Source: Rhizobium sp. Root483D2
Lineage (GTDB): Bacteria; Pseudomonadota; Alphaproteobacteria; Rhizobiales; Rhizobiaceae
Length of the DNA: 64,000 bases
Direction of reading: 5' to 3'
Assembly: GCF_001426685.1 (NCBI RefSeq)
Contig: NZ_LMFB01000038.1
Location: 62,001-126,000, forward strand
The position numbers were made by a program, and so were the translations under genes. Positions 8,360 through 17,255 of this stretch are shown one piece after another; positions within the stretch are counted from its first letter, which is position 1; every line of letters begins with the position of its first letter. The notes beneath the pieces are model-generated. The model made no database searches. It saw only the letters and a program-made list of their open reading frames with translations, and was not told where the DNA came from.

Positions 8360-9379
8360 TCAGGCCGTGGCAGCAGCCTGGAAGAAGCGGATATAGCCAT
8401 CCTTCAGGCCCGGCTTGATGCGATCCGTCATCATCAACGCCAGATGAAATATCGAATCGATATTGCGCTCCTGCTCGATCAGTCCGGCGAGATAGACCAC
8501 CACCTCGTCATAAACTTGAGCATTGGTCCGCACGCTCTTTAAGAATTCCGCCATGGCGAGCCGTCCGTTCATCAACAGCACCTCGCCGCGCTCCGCTGCA
8601 GTGAATTGCAGCGAGCGGCGAAGCGCCAGTATGTGGATGTCGAGGAAACGCAGGAGAGCGGCATATTTTTCACTGTCCGCAGGCAGTCCCGCCTTTTCAT
8701 AAAGATCGCTTGAGGCGGCGGCGATGCCGCTTTCCGTCACCCATTTGCCGAGATCGTAGCGGTAGATCAGCGACGGATCATGGATCATCCGGCCGCTGGC
8801 GATCAGTGCGAAAGACAGGCTCCAGTCGCAATAGCCGCCCCTGGTCGGATGTGCGCGGGTGAAGAACTGGAGCAACGGCACGAACGTGCTCGTCCGGTAT
8901 ATGCTGTAGAATATGCTGTTATTGCCCATCACCTTGCGGGAGAATTCCTGCAACCGTTCGGCAGGATTTGGCGCATCGATCGTATAGCGCTCCGTCTGGC
9001 AGACCCCGCCTGCAGCCGTCCAGATCTGCGTTTGCGGACGAATACCCGCCACGTCCTGCGGCAGCGACGACAGATCGACCTGTGTTTCGCCGGCGCTGAA
9101 ATGGATTTCATCGTCGTCCCCCATCGGCAGCAGGAACGGCGTATCAGCCAGCGACATCGCTTCCAGCCAATTGCCGGACGCATCTGCGCTTTGTGAACAA
9201 TGATAGACCAGATCGGCCGAACGGTTTTGAAGAAACGCCCGCTTTTCCGGATCACGGGAATTGTCGGACACGATCAGTTTCGCGCCGGTTTTCCCGGCAT
9301 AGGCGAGCGCACTCTCGATCGCAGCGCGCGATGTCGTCAGAGGCCGGTTGCTGGGCATGCAGATCGAAAGCTGGGCCAC
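8360..9379 (-). CDS. Glycosyltransferase family 2-like protein
   Basis: Cytoplasmic glycosyltransferase-like protein, 339 aa. The N-terminus is a GT-A nucleotide-binding start (QLSICMPSNRPLTTSRAAIESAL), followed by LIVSDNS and the metal-binding-like MGDDDEIHF near residue 105, as in GT2 enzymes. The second half (CDWSLSFALIASGRMIHDP and the helical C-terminus) matches family members of unknown acceptor. I chose the GTG at 9379 since GGAGAG sits 7 bases upstream and the homology starts immediately; an ATG at 9358 would cut into the first strand. It faces other polysaccharide genes. Acceptor and sugar are unknown. Confidence 0.72.
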   Translation of the reverse strand: MAQLSICMPSNRPLTTSRAAIESALAYAGKTGAKLIVSDNSRDPEKRAFLQNRSADLVYHCSQSADASGNWLEAMSLADTPFLLPMGDDDEIHFSAGETQVDLSSLPQDVAGIRPQTQIWTAAGGVCQTERYTIDAPNPAERLQEFSRKVMGNNSIFYSIYRTSTFVPLLQFFTRAHPTRGGYCDWSLSFALIASGRMIHDPSLIYRYDLGKWVTESGIAAASSDLYEKAGLPADSEKYAALLRFLDIHILALRRSLQFTAAERGEVLLMNGRLAMAEFLKSVRTNAQVYDEVVVYLAGLIEQERNIDSIFHLALMMTDRIKPGLKDGYIRFFQAAATA

Positions 9380-9572
9380 TGGTCTCTCCGTCCCTGAAGA
9401 CGCCCGGACGCCTTTTCGGCAAATCCGCCGCTTATGGGACCAGAACATTGCTTTATTAGCACTGCCAAGGATGTGCCAGCCTTGCTTGCCGCGCCTCAAT
9501 CCAGTTTTGCCCCAGCCTCGGCCCGTAAAGTTCCTCACAATTGACCCGCCGATCACGAGAGAAAGCCAAGAG

Positions 9573-9920
9573 ATGAACGGTACAGCCGCCCCGTTTCCCG
9601 CCCGCGATGCCGTTGCCGAAAAGCTGGCAGCTCTTGGCGACAGCGAGAAATCCTATCTGTTGCTGCTGATGGAAAATGCCGCACAGGATGAAAACCTGAT
9701 CGAAAGCCTGTACCGCCAGCTCGATCTGGCCTCGACCGCGAAATTGCTGAATTCCCTCAAGCTCGAAAAACTCGGCGAATGGCTGGGGTCGAACGCCCCT
9801 GCTCGGCTGCAGATCCGGCTGATGGAGGCGGCCAAATCCAGCCAGCATGCGGCCTACCAGGCACTTCGCACAGGCCTGGTGCGTTCCGGCGGACTGGAAA
9901 AGGCCTATCCGAAAGCGTGA
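9573..9920 (+). CDS. Hypothetical protein, 115 aa, helical
   Basis: Divergent from the glycosyltransferase with 193 bases between. The ATG at 9573 is preceded by GAGAAAG/AAGAG purines. The product is soluble, helical and leucine-rich (SYLLLLMENAAQDENLIESLYRQL), without signal peptide or membrane segment. Codon use matches neighbours. I do not recognise a family; the context suggests a partner of the glycan genes, but that is weak. Confidence 0.6.
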   Translation: MNGTAAPFPARDAVAEKLAALGDSEKSYLLLLMENAAQDENLIESLYRQLDLASTAKLLNSLKLEKLGEWLGSNAPARLQIRLMEAAKSSQHAAYQALRTGLVRSGGLEKAYPKA

Positions 9921-9998
9921 ATGCATGAGAGCCATCGGCTGAACGCAAGACTCCCTCCGTTTGACCAGAGGGCGTTTGCTACCATCCAAACCGGTGCC

Positions 9999-12110
9999 TC
10001 ACTCTCCGCTGAGGCTTTTGGCGAGCCGCACCAGATTGAGGAATTCCGCCCGGTAGCCATAGGCATCGCCACCCCTTGCGCCGGACGCAAGGTCGAGGAT
10101 CGAACGATAGGGATAGGCGGATACGGCATCCGTTCCGCGCAGCTTCTGGCCAAAGGCCGCGACGGCGATGGAGAAGCGGATATCCTCGCCAGCCTGAGCA
10201 AGCGTAGCCACCGCATTGCTTTCCGTCACCGGCGTGGTGATGAGCTTGCTTGTCTCGCTATCCGGCTGCTTGTAGCGGATTTTCAGGAATGCCAGCTCGC
10301 CGGATGGCTGAGTTGCCTGCGCTGGCGCCGCGCCATAGCGCAGGTCGTCGTTCAATACCGCCGGGCTCCCCTTCGGCGTGATCTCGTAAACAGCGGTGAC
10401 GCGGTGGCCGGAGCCGATATCGCCGGCATCCACCTTGTCATTGTTGAAATCCTCCCGCTTCAGCGCGCGGGTCTCATAGCCGATCAGCCGGTATTCGGCG
10501 ATTTGATCGGGGTTGAACTCCACCTGGAATTTCACATCCTTGGCAATCGGAAAGAGCGACGATCCCGCCTCCTCGACCAGTGACTTCTGCGCTTCGGCCA
10601 GCGTATCGATATAGGCGGCGGTGCCATTGCCGTTCTGCGCCAGCGTCTGCATCAGCGCATCGTTGTAGTTCCCCCGGCCAAAGCCGAGCACCGACAGGAA
10701 GATGCCGCTCTTGCGCTTGGCCTCGATCGTCGCCTTCAACGCCTCATCGCTCGACGGACCGACATTGAAATCGCCGTCGGTCGCCAGCATGACCCGGTTG
10801 ACGCCACCCTTGACGAAAGCCTGCTGGGCCAGATCATAGGCCGCCTCAAGCCCTTGCGCACCGGCCGTCGAGCCGCCCGGCTGCAGCGTGTCGATCGCCG
10901 TCCGGATCTTCGCCTTGTCCCTGATCGCTGTCGGCTCAAGCACCGTGCCGGCATTGCCGGCATAGGTAACGATGGAGACGGTATCTTCCGGTTTCAGTTT
11001 CTCCACCAGAAGCCGGAACGCGCTTTTCAGGAGCGGCAGCTTGTCCGGCTCGTCCATCGAGCCGGAGACATCGATCAGGAAAACCAGATTGGCACGCGGC
11101 GCGGTGGCCGGAGCCACATCGTACCCCTTGATCGCCACATGCATCAGCCGCGTATGCGTATTCCACGGTGTCGGAAGGACTGTGACGGTGGCCTTGAACG
11201 GCGCATCCTTGCTGTCTGGACCCGGCCAGTCATAGGGGAAATAATTGATCATCTCCTCGACCCGCACGCTGTCGCGGTCCGGCATCTGCCCGGCCATCAA
11301 CGACCTGCGCACCAGCGAATAGGACGCCGTATCGACATCGGCCGAGAAGGTGGAGACCGGATCGGTGGCGACGGATTTGACCGGATTGGCGTCCACCGAA
11401 GTGAACCGGTCCCGGTTTTCCGCCGGTTGCGCGAGGGTATCGACCGGTGCGGGTGACCGCATGATGCCGGCACCCGATCCACCGGCCATCGATTGCGTCG
11501 CGATCGCAGGCGGTGCCGCAGATTGCTTACTCAGCGACTGGCGCGCCGCGTCGAATTCGGCCTCCTGCTGTGCAGGCTCGGCTGCCGGGTTGCCGATCAT
11601 GACTTTAATACCGCCTTTGCGCCGCGCTTCCCGTTCGACCGCCAATTTTTCGGCAACCTGATCAGCCAGGGTGCCGGAAGGCTCGGCTGCCGTCTTGCTC
11701 CGCTCAGCGAGCGTCTCTGACGTGGATTCGGTTAAGGGTTTCGCCGGCGCCATTGTCTTTGCGTCAGTCTGTTGTGCCTGAACGCCGGTTGCCGGCTCGA
11801 CCTGCTGTTCCCCTGTCGCCACCGGCAAACCCTGCCGCGTCAGCTCCAGCGTGAGAAAAGCGGCGGCTGGCACCACCAGAAACGTCGCAAGGGCCGAACC
11901 TGAGAGGAATTTTCTGTTCATGACGGAACTCCATAGTCTGTTGATCATGGAGCTTCGACGCCGGCCAGCGGCATTTCCTTGGGTGGCCTGCGCAGTATTT
12001 CCGGCTTCGTCATAGGCGGCCCGCGCCAGCGACAGCGCACGGGCGCGTGCCGCCTGCGAAGGCTCTGGCGGGCGCATCCGACCCAGGTTTTTCAGATCGT
12101 CGTTCATCAC
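9999..12110 (-). CDS. von Willebrand factor A domain protein (YfbK-like) with anti-sigma-like N-terminus
   Basis: 703 aa. A short cytoplasmic N-terminus (1-66) leads to one membrane segment (about 69-90, FLSGSALATFLVVPAAAFLTL), so most of the protein is periplasmic. A linker region precedes a vWA-like N domain (VRVEEMINYFPYDWPGP) and a vWA domain with complete MIDAS: DVSGSMDE, GGST and ATDGDFNVG. The C-terminus matches DUF3520 of YfbK-like proteins. The gene overlaps the sigma factor gene by 4 bases, and the small cytoplasmic domain plus membrane segment is how many ECF anti-sigma factors are built. A sensing or anti-sigma role is inference. Confidence 0.8.
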   Translation of the reverse strand: MMNDDLKNLGRMRPPEPSQAARARALSLARAAYDEAGNTAQATQGNAAGRRRSSMINRLWSSVMNRKFLSGSALATFLVVPAAAFLTLELTRQGLPVATGEQQVEPATGVQAQQTDAKTMAPAKPLTESTSETLAERSKTAAEPSGTLADQVAEKLAVEREARRKGGIKVMIGNPAAEPAQQEAEFDAARQSLSKQSAAPPAIATQSMAGGSGAGIMRSPAPVDTLAQPAENRDRFTSVDANPVKSVATDPVSTFSADVDTASYSLVRRSLMAGQMPDRDSVRVEEMINYFPYDWPGPDSKDAPFKATVTVLPTPWNTHTRLMHVAIKGYDVAPATAPRANLVFLIDVSGSMDEPDKLPLLKSAFRLLVEKLKPEDTVSIVTYAGNAGTVLEPTAIRDKAKIRTAIDTLQPGGSTAGAQGLEAAYDLAQQAFVKGGVNRVMLATDGDFNVGPSSDEALKATIEAKRKSGIFLSVLGFGRGNYNDALMQTLAQNGNGTAAYIDTLAEAQKSLVEEAGSSLFPIAKDVKFQVEFNPDQIAEYRLIGYETRALKREDFNNDKVDAGDIGSGHRVTAVYEITPKGSPAVLNDDLRYGAAPAQATQPSGELAFLKIRYKQPDSETSKLITTPVTESNAVATLAQAGEDIRFSIAVAAFGQKLRGTDAVSAYPYRSILDLASGARGGDAYGYRAEFLNLVRLAKSLSGE

Positions 12111-12652
12111 ACCGTCTCCCTGCCGAGCAGGATTTTCAAACGCTTGCGGGCTTCATGCACATGCCAGGACACGGTTGCCTCCGAACATCCCATGACATCT
12201 CCAGCGCCAGCATGCGACAATCCCTCGCCATAGACGAGCAGCACGGCGTCGCCCTGTTTTTCCGGCAATTGCCGCACGGCCGCCCAAAGCGCCTCGGCCT
12301 GATCGTGGTTGTCGTTGGCGGCGTCGCTGGTCGGGTCGGCAAGGTAGTTTGCAGCATTGCGCCGTTCGCGCGACTGGCTTCTCTGGTGGTCGCGCGCCGC
12401 ATTCACGGTCAGCGTATAAAGCCAGGTGCGAAAACGGCTGGCGCCGCGAAAGGTCCGGATCGCCTGAGCAAGCTTCAGGCACACCGTCTGGGCGATATCC
12501 TCGGCATCGACGGCATGACCGGACCAGCGCCAGGCGATGGAATGGACGAAATCATAGTGCCGCTCCACCAGCAGGCCGAAGGCATGCCGGTCGCCGTTTT
12601 GCGCCCGTTCGATCAGGTCCTCATCCAAATTCGCCGCCCGGTTCCATTGCAA
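12107..12652 (-). CDS. ECF-type RNA polymerase sigma factor
   Basis: 181 aa, with region 2 (AFGLLVERHYDFVHSIAWRWSGHAVDAEDIAQTV and the DNA-melting stretch TFRGASRFRTWLYTLTVNAARDH) and region 4 (ALWAAVRQLPEKQGDAVLLVYGEGLSHAGAGDVMGCSEATVSWHVHEARKRL), the latter a helix-turn-helix for the -35 element. Directs polymerase to a small regulon. The frame has no ATG in the expected place; TTG at 12652 or TTG at 12628 are the likely starts, so translation may be weak. It is cotranscribed with the vWA membrane protein, its probable regulator. Confidence 0.85.
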   Translation of the reverse strand: MQWNRAANLDEDLIERAQNGDRHAFGLLVERHYDFVHSIAWRWSGHAVDAEDIAQTVCLKLAQAIRTFRGASRFRTWLYTLTVNAARDHQRSQSRERRNAANYLADPTSDAANDNHDQAEALWAAVRQLPEKQGDAVLLVYGEGLSHAGAGDVMGCSEATVSWHVHEARKRLKILLGRETV

Positions 12653-12700
12653 TTAAGTATGAGACGTTCGGTCTTGGCCAATCCTTGGGCCGGATCGACA

Positions 12701-13471
12701 TTATTTTTGCAAGCCCGGCATTTTTCGCGTCACAGCGATGATCGGCCCCATGGGATGGATATTGTCGTAGCGATCGAGTGCCGGTGAAAACAGGCTGGAG
12801 ATCGACCCATCCAGAAACAGCGCATTGGTGCAACCGAGTCCGTCGCGAAACAGCGTCGCGAAATCATGGAAGCGTACCGGCTGCAGCGACATGGCGAAGA
12901 TTGCCATGCCGTTCTGATCGACGCCGGCACCATTGCGGATCTGCAGGCTGTCGCTTTGCGGCAGAAACGCCGGATGCAATTGACCGTCGATGACAAGCAT
13001 CGGTCCGGATTGGGTGGCAAAATCGGGCTTCATCGCCGCATCCACATAGGCCTCGGTTTCGAGCACACCGGCCCGGCCCTTTTCCAGGAAGAACACGCCA
13101 TTGGGCTTCAGATAGAAATTGCCCCAGCTATGTCCCCGGTCGAGCGCCTTGCGCTCGATACCATCCGTCACGAGCAGCCCGACCGATGACAGGTCACGCT
13201 CGTACATGCCGCCGTTCATGGCAAATTCCAGGTACTCGCCCTCTTGGCGCAGATCGCGCAGAAGCGGTTCAAAGCCGCCATAAGGCTGGCCATCGCGGCC
13301 GCTATGAACGATGCGGATGTCGCTCGCGGCCGGATCGAAGCTGCAGACGGCATAGCTCTGCGTCAGGTGCATAACCTTACGGCAGGCGGCCTCGGCTTTC
13401 CCGGCGGCAAGTATGGATGCGGTCATGGCCAGTCCGATGCTGACAGCTGCGTACGATAAAGAACCAAACAT
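12701..13471 (-). CDS. Phosphodiester glycosidase family protein, secreted
   Basis: 256 aa exported protein of the NAGPA/phosphodiester glycosidase family (DUF2233 group), which may cleave sugar phosphodiesters in the periplasm or cell wall. Signal peptide ends near residue 29. Conserved blocks: FAMNGGMY, WGNFYLKPNGVFF, TQSGPMLVIDG, IRNGAGVDQNG, ALFLDGSISSLF. ATG at 13471 has GAGGT four bases upstream; a GTG six bases earlier is possible. It sits just upstream of the sigma factor gene on the same strand (48-base gap) and might share a transcript. Substrate unknown. Confidence 0.82.
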   Translation of the reverse strand: MFGSLSYAAVSIGLAMTASILAAGKAEAACRKVMHLTQSYAVCSFDPAASDIRIVHSGRDGQPYGGFEPLLRDLRQEGEYLEFAMNGGMYERDLSSVGLLVTDGIERKALDRGHSWGNFYLKPNGVFFLEKGRAGVLETEAYVDAAMKPDFATQSGPMLVIDGQLHPAFLPQSDSLQIRNGAGVDQNGMAIFAMSLQPVRFHDFATLFRDGLGCTNALFLDGSISSLFSPALDRYDNIHPMGPIIAVTRKMPGLQK

Positions 13472-13535
13472 GCTCACCTCATGTCACACGCACACGATCC
13501 TGTCGCGCGACAACAGCAAAATGGAGGCAGACACT

Positions 13536-14237
13536 CTATAAACCCAGCGCATCCATATGAAAACGCAGCTGTTGTGCACTGTAGCGATAGGTGCTGCCGG
13601 CCGGACAGGCGTTGCGGGCGATGCAGCCGGTCTGCATGCACCCGGCTTGGCCCACCAAGCTTTTCAGGTGGGTACGGCACGGCATAACCTGGAATCCTGC
13701 CGCGAGAATGGCGTTTGCCGGACAGGTTGAAAGGCACGGCTTGTCGAGACAGTGGTCGCAGGGATGACTCTGACTGACGGAAGTATCCGCCACAAGATGA
13801 CGGTCGAAACCGAGAGCGCCGCGATATCCATGCCACAGGCCATAGTCAGGATGAATGAGAATGCCGAGCGGCGACGCCTTCAGCCCTTCCGCCCGCATCG
13901 CCCATTGCTGGAACGGCTGAAAGGGCGGATCGGACGGAAAATAAGCGGTGGCGCCGAGTTGCCGTGCCACAGGCGTGATCACCGTTTTCGACCAGAGATC
14001 CAGCGGATTGTCCCCGCCGCGATCCGGAAGACCCTTGCGCCAGCGCTCAAAGGCCGGCCAGATCGAGCCCCCGATGTTTCCCATGAGGACAATGGTTCTG
14101 GCCGCCTGCCCGTTGGTCAGCACAGGTGCCGGTTCGCCGTCGGCAAACGAGACCGTTCCGCGCAAAAAAACTCCGTGCGGCGCAAGCGCTGCACGGAGTT
14201 CGTTCAAGACATCGCTGGATGCCACGGGACCGCTCAT
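13536..14237 (-). CDS. QueG-like 4Fe-4S protein next to the corrinoid methyltransferase
   Basis: 233 aa. Two cysteine clusters of a bacterial double 4Fe-4S ferredoxin: C160, C163, C168, C172 (CxxCxxxxCxxxC), then C187, C200, C205, C211. The part before it (EGLKASPLGILIHPDYGLWHGYRG) resembles epoxyqueuosine reductase QueG, a cobalamin-dependent enzyme, but the protein is much shorter than QueG. It lies 107 bases after the MttB-type gene on the same strand. A role as electron donor or reductase for corrinoid is inferred. ATG at 14237 is chosen because the upstream extension is a basic shadow of the mttB 3' end. Confidence 0.78.
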   Translation of the reverse strand: MSGPVASSDVLNELRAALAPHGVFLRGTVSFADGEPAPVLTNGQAARTIVLMGNIGGSIWPAFERWRKGLPDRGGDNPLDLWSKTVITPVARQLGATAYFPSDPPFQPFQQWAMRAEGLKASPLGILIHPDYGLWHGYRGALGFDRHLVADTSVSQSHPCDHCLDKPCLSTCPANAILAAGFQVMPCRTHLKSLVGQAGCMQTGCIARNACPAGSTYRYSAQQLRFHMDALGL

Positions 14238-14344
14238 TTCGGTTTCGGCCCCTGCCTGTCGTAATGTGGGCGCCAGACTTCCTTTTGGATGAAGTCTGCT
14301 ACTTGCGCCGCTCCGCCTTGCTCCCTGGCTTGTTCGGGCTCTCT

Positions 14345-15916
14345 TCAAGTGAAGGCGTCGGGCATCGAATCCTTCTTCTTGGCGATGAAATCGAGCAGGG
14401 CCTCGTCGATCGCGGCATCGAGCGGCGGGCGCTCGTAATGTTCCAGCCAGCTGCGGGCGAGCGCATTGGCGCGCTGCTCGACGCGCTTCTCGCCCTCGAT
14501 TTCCCACTGTTCGAACGAATTGTTGTCGGCGAGTGCCGAACGGTAGAACGCCGTCTGGAAATTGGCCTGCGTATGGGCGCAGCCGAGATAGTGGCTGCCG
14601 GGGCCGACTTCGCGGATGGCGTCGAGCGCCTGCGCATCCACGGACAGGTCCACGCCCTCGGCCATTTTCTGCATCATGCCAAGCTGGTCCTGATCGATCA
14701 TGAACTTTTCATAGGACGAGACCAGACCGCCTTCGAGCCAGCCGGCGGCGTGCAGGACGAAGTTCGTGCCGGCAAGCAGCGTCATGTTCAGCGTGTTGGC
14801 CGATTCGTGGGCTGCCTGGGCATCTGGAACCTTCGACCCGCAGAGCGAGCCACCGGTTCTAAACGGCAGGCCGAGGCGGCGGGCAAGCTGGGCTGCGCCA
14901 TAGGACACCAGCGACGGCTCCGGCGTGCCAAAGGTCGGCGCGCCCGATTGCATGGAAATCGAGGCCGCAAACGTGCCGAACAGCACCGGCGCACCCGGCC
15001 GGATCAGCTGCGTGAAGGCGGCACCGGCCAGCACTTCGGCAAGAATCTGCGTCAGCGTTCCCGCAACCGTCACCGGGCTCATGGCGCCGGACAGAATGAA
15101 CGGCGAGACAACACAGGCCTGATTGTGCCGTGCATAGACCTTCAAGGCGCCGACCATCGTTTCGTCGAAAACCATCGGCGAGTTGGCATTGATCAGGTTG
15201 AGGGTAACGCAGTTGTTTTCGACGAATTCGTCGCCGAACACCAGCTTGGCCATGGCGATCGTGTCTTCGGCGCGTTCCGGCGCCGTCACTGAGCCCATGA
15301 ACGGCTTGTCGGAATATTTGATATGGCTGTAGACCATGTCGAGATGGCGCTTGTTGACCGGGATATCGACCGGCTCGCAGACCGTGCCGCCGGACGAATG
15401 CATCGACGGCGCCATATAGGCGAGCTTCACGAAATTGCGGAAATCCTCGATCGTCGCATAGCGGCGCTGGCCTTCGAGATCGCGCACGAAGGGAGGGCCG
15501 TAGACCGGTGCGAACACCGTCGCCTTGCCGCCGATCTGGACGTTGCGCTCAGGGTTGCGCGCATGCCAGGTGAAGGTGGACGGCGCGGTTTTCAACAGCT
15601 GACGGCACAGGCCCTTGGGGAAATGCACGCGCTGCCCGCGCACATCGGCTCCGGCCTGTTTCCACAATGCCAGTGCCTCTTCGTCATCGCGGAACTCAAT
15701 GCCGATTTCCTCGAGGATAAGGTCGGCATTGGCCTCGATCAGCGCCAGGCCTTCCTCGTCGAGAACCTCATACTCGCGAATTTTGCGGGTGATATAGGGA
15801 AGCGATGGCGGTGCGCCGCCGCCGGTGCGCGAAGCACGGCGGGCTGCGGCCCCCCGGCCCTCGCCGCGCGAACGGCGTCCGCCGGTATCTTCCGTTTGCT
15901 CGGTCACATCTGCCAT
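14345..15916 (-). CDS. mttB: MttB-superfamily corrinoid methyltransferase, non-pyrrolysine type
   Basis: 523 aa TIM-barrel enzyme that would transfer a methyl from a quaternary amine to the cobalt of the corrinoid protein encoded divergently at 16285. Family blocks: KIREYEVLDEEGLALIEANADLILEEIGIEF, the central AYMAPSMHSSGGTVCEPVDI, and GPGSHYLGCAHTQANFQTAF near the C-terminus. The frame contains no internal amber codon, so it is not a pyrrolysine enzyme. Non-Pyl members such as MtgB act on glycine betaine, others on proline betaine or carnitine. Residues 11-35 are Arg/Gly-rich (GGRRSRGEGRGAAARR). Context (betaine importer, bmt) favours glycine betaine; activity is inferred. Confidence 0.9.
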   Translation of the reverse strand: MADVTEQTEDTGGRRSRGEGRGAAARRASRTGGGAPPSLPYITRKIREYEVLDEEGLALIEANADLILEEIGIEFRDDEEALALWKQAGADVRGQRVHFPKGLCRQLLKTAPSTFTWHARNPERNVQIGGKATVFAPVYGPPFVRDLEGQRRYATIEDFRNFVKLAYMAPSMHSSGGTVCEPVDIPVNKRHLDMVYSHIKYSDKPFMGSVTAPERAEDTIAMAKLVFGDEFVENNCVTLNLINANSPMVFDETMVGALKVYARHNQACVVSPFILSGAMSPVTVAGTLTQILAEVLAGAAFTQLIRPGAPVLFGTFAASISMQSGAPTFGTPEPSLVSYGAAQLARRLGLPFRTGGSLCGSKVPDAQAAHESANTLNMTLLAGTNFVLHAAGWLEGGLVSSYEKFMIDQDQLGMMQKMAEGVDLSVDAQALDAIREVGPGSHYLGCAHTQANFQTAFYRSALADNNSFEQWEIEGEKRVEQRANALARSWLEHYERPPLDAAIDEALLDFIAKKKDSMPDAFT

Positions 15917-16284
15917 GTCTTTGTCCTCTCCCGCGCCTCACCGGCGCACATCTCGAGCCTATGCTACCAAGCCTTCACATCCGAACGGTTCTCAATGCGC
16001 CAACGGGTGGCGCAACTCGAACACGATCGCGCGCGCAACCTGATCCGGCTTCAAGGGCCCAGCAGGTCTTCAGTGCCGATATCATATTTTCTAGCCTCGG
16101 CATCAGGCAATAGACTGTTTTACCCAATGCGGCGAGTGGTGAAGCGGAGCGATCGCCCTGCCGTCGTTTTTCATCGTATGCGGCGTCGCTTTCGAAAAGA
16201 GCTTTTGCCGCCGGTAAAGCTAAGTATAGTAGCTGCGTCGGGGAGGTTTGAGCCTGACAGCGCCAGGAACCGAGGAAAACCATC
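15917..16284. promoter_or_regulatory. Divergent control region of mttB and the corrinoid gene
   Basis: 368 bases without a gene between the two divergent parts of the corrinoid system. An AT-richer stretch holds a -10-like TATAGT (16225-16230) facing the corrinoid gene. GAGGAAAA upstream of 16285 is its ribosome-binding site. No cobalamin riboswitch was recognised, and no copy of the bmt palindrome. One regulator binding here could control both operons. Confidence 0.5.
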
Positions 16285-16983
16285 ATGGCAGACGACGAAA
16301 TCATTCTCGAGGATCTTTCCGACGACGAACTCGTGCAGCAGATGCACGACGATCTCTATGACGGCATGAAGGAAGAGATCGAGGACGCGACCAACATTCT
16401 GTTGAAGCGCGGCTGGGTTCCCTACGACATCCTCACCCAGGCACTGGTCGAAGGCATGCGGATCGTCGGCGTCGATTTCCGCGATGGCATCCTGTTCGTT
16501 CCCGAAGTGCTTCTTTCGGCCAATGCCATGAAGGCCGGCATGTTCATCCTGCGCCCGCTTCTCGCCGCCACCGGCGCACCAAAACAGGGCAAGATGGTCA
16601 TCGGCACCGTCAAGGGCGATATCCACGACATCGGCAAGAATCTGGTCGGCATGATGATGGAAGGTGCGGGTTTCGACGTCATCGATCTCGGCATCAACAA
16701 CCCCGTCGAGAACTATCTCGACGCGATCGAGCGCGAAAAGCCGGATATCCTCGGCATGTCCGCCCTTTTGACCACGACCATGCCTTACATGAAGGTCGTG
16801 ATCGACACGATGAAGGAAAAGGGCATGCGCGACGACTATGTCATCCTGGTCGGCGGCGCACCGCTGAACGAGGAATTCGGCAAGGCTGTCGGCGCCGATG
16901 CCTATTGCCGTGACGCGGCTGTTGCCGTCGAAACAGCCAAGGAATTCATGAAGCGCAAGCACAATCAGCTGGCCGGCGCCTGA
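16285..16983 (+). CDS. Corrinoid protein (methyl carrier) of the MttC/MtgC type
   Basis: 232 aa. N-terminal helical B12-binding cap (about 15-95), then a Rossmann-like cobalamin domain with the base-off/His-on motif GDIHDIGKN, His114 being the lower cobalt ligand. It also has SALLTTTMPYM and VGGAPLNEEFGKAVGADAY, which contact the nucleotide tail. It receives a methyl from MttB and passes it to the methyltransferase at 21634. Length and domains are those of MtaC/MttC/MtgC. It is the first + strand gene of the island and is followed by its own strong terminator, so it may be expressed at a different level from the rest. Confidence 0.92.
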   Translation: MADDEIILEDLSDDELVQQMHDDLYDGMKEEIEDATNILLKRGWVPYDILTQALVEGMRIVGVDFRDGILFVPEVLLSANAMKAGMFILRPLLAATGAPKQGKMVIGTVKGDIHDIGKNLVGMMMEGAGFDVIDLGINNPVENYLDAIEREKPDILGMSALLTTTMPYMKVVIDTMKEKGMRDDYVILVGGAPLNEEFGKAVGADAYCRDAAVAVETAKEFMKRKHNQLAGA

Positions 16984-17004
16984 TCAAGCGAATTTGAGCA
17001 TGCA

Positions 17005-17043
17005 AAAACCGGCCGCGCTGATGAACAGCGCGGCCGGTTTTCT
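17005..17043. terminator. Strong terminator after the corrinoid gene
   Basis: A 14-bp perfect stem AACCGGCCGCGCTG (17007-17020) with its complement (17026-17039) around the loop ATGAA, flanked by A-run and T-run. It can serve both the + strand corrinoid gene and the - strand entericidin gene. Confidence 0.88.
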
Positions 17044-17061
17044 TATATCGAACCCAACCGT

Positions 17062-17220
17062 TTAGTTGGCAGCGCGATCGACCTTGCGGCCGGCATCCTG
17101 GGTCGCATCCACGGTATTGGCTGCATCAGCACCCATGCCGCGAATGGTATTGCCGCACGAAGCGAGCGTGGTGACGGAAAAAAGCACGAGACCGATTGTG
17201 GCGATTGTCTTTGCGGTCAT
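17062..17220 (-). CDS. Entericidin-like small lipoprotein
   Basis: 52 aa: an N-terminal hydrophobic signal ends in the lipobox LASC (lipidated Cys22), followed by GNTIRGMGADAANTVDAT, the signature of EcnA/EcnB family lipoproteins. In enterobacteria these are small cell-envelope lipoproteins of a toxin/antidote pair; in rhizobia single copies are common. ATG has AAGGA nine bases upstream. Only one gene is present here, so no antidote pair is visible. It is convergent with the corrinoid gene and probably unrelated to it. Confidence 0.82.
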   Translation of the reverse strand: MTAKTIATIGLVLFSVTTLASCGNTIRGMGADAANTVDATQDAGRKVDRAAN

Positions 17221-17255
17221 GGGTCGGGTTCCTTATTGTGACGGATAACGTTGGC

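Noticed and set aside
14238-14507. N-terminal extension of the QueG-like protein
   Set aside because: The additional 90 residues are Arg/Ala-rich shadow of the mttB 3' end; the ATG at 14237 begins the plausible fold.
14345-15916. Pyrrolysine-type MttB
   Set aside because: The frame is fully open with no in-frame amber codon, and no pyl genes are in the window. It is therefore a non-Pyl member.
15917-16284. Cobalamin riboswitch for the corrinoid genes
   Set aside because: No B12-box-like sequence recognised here. A covariance-model search would be decisive.
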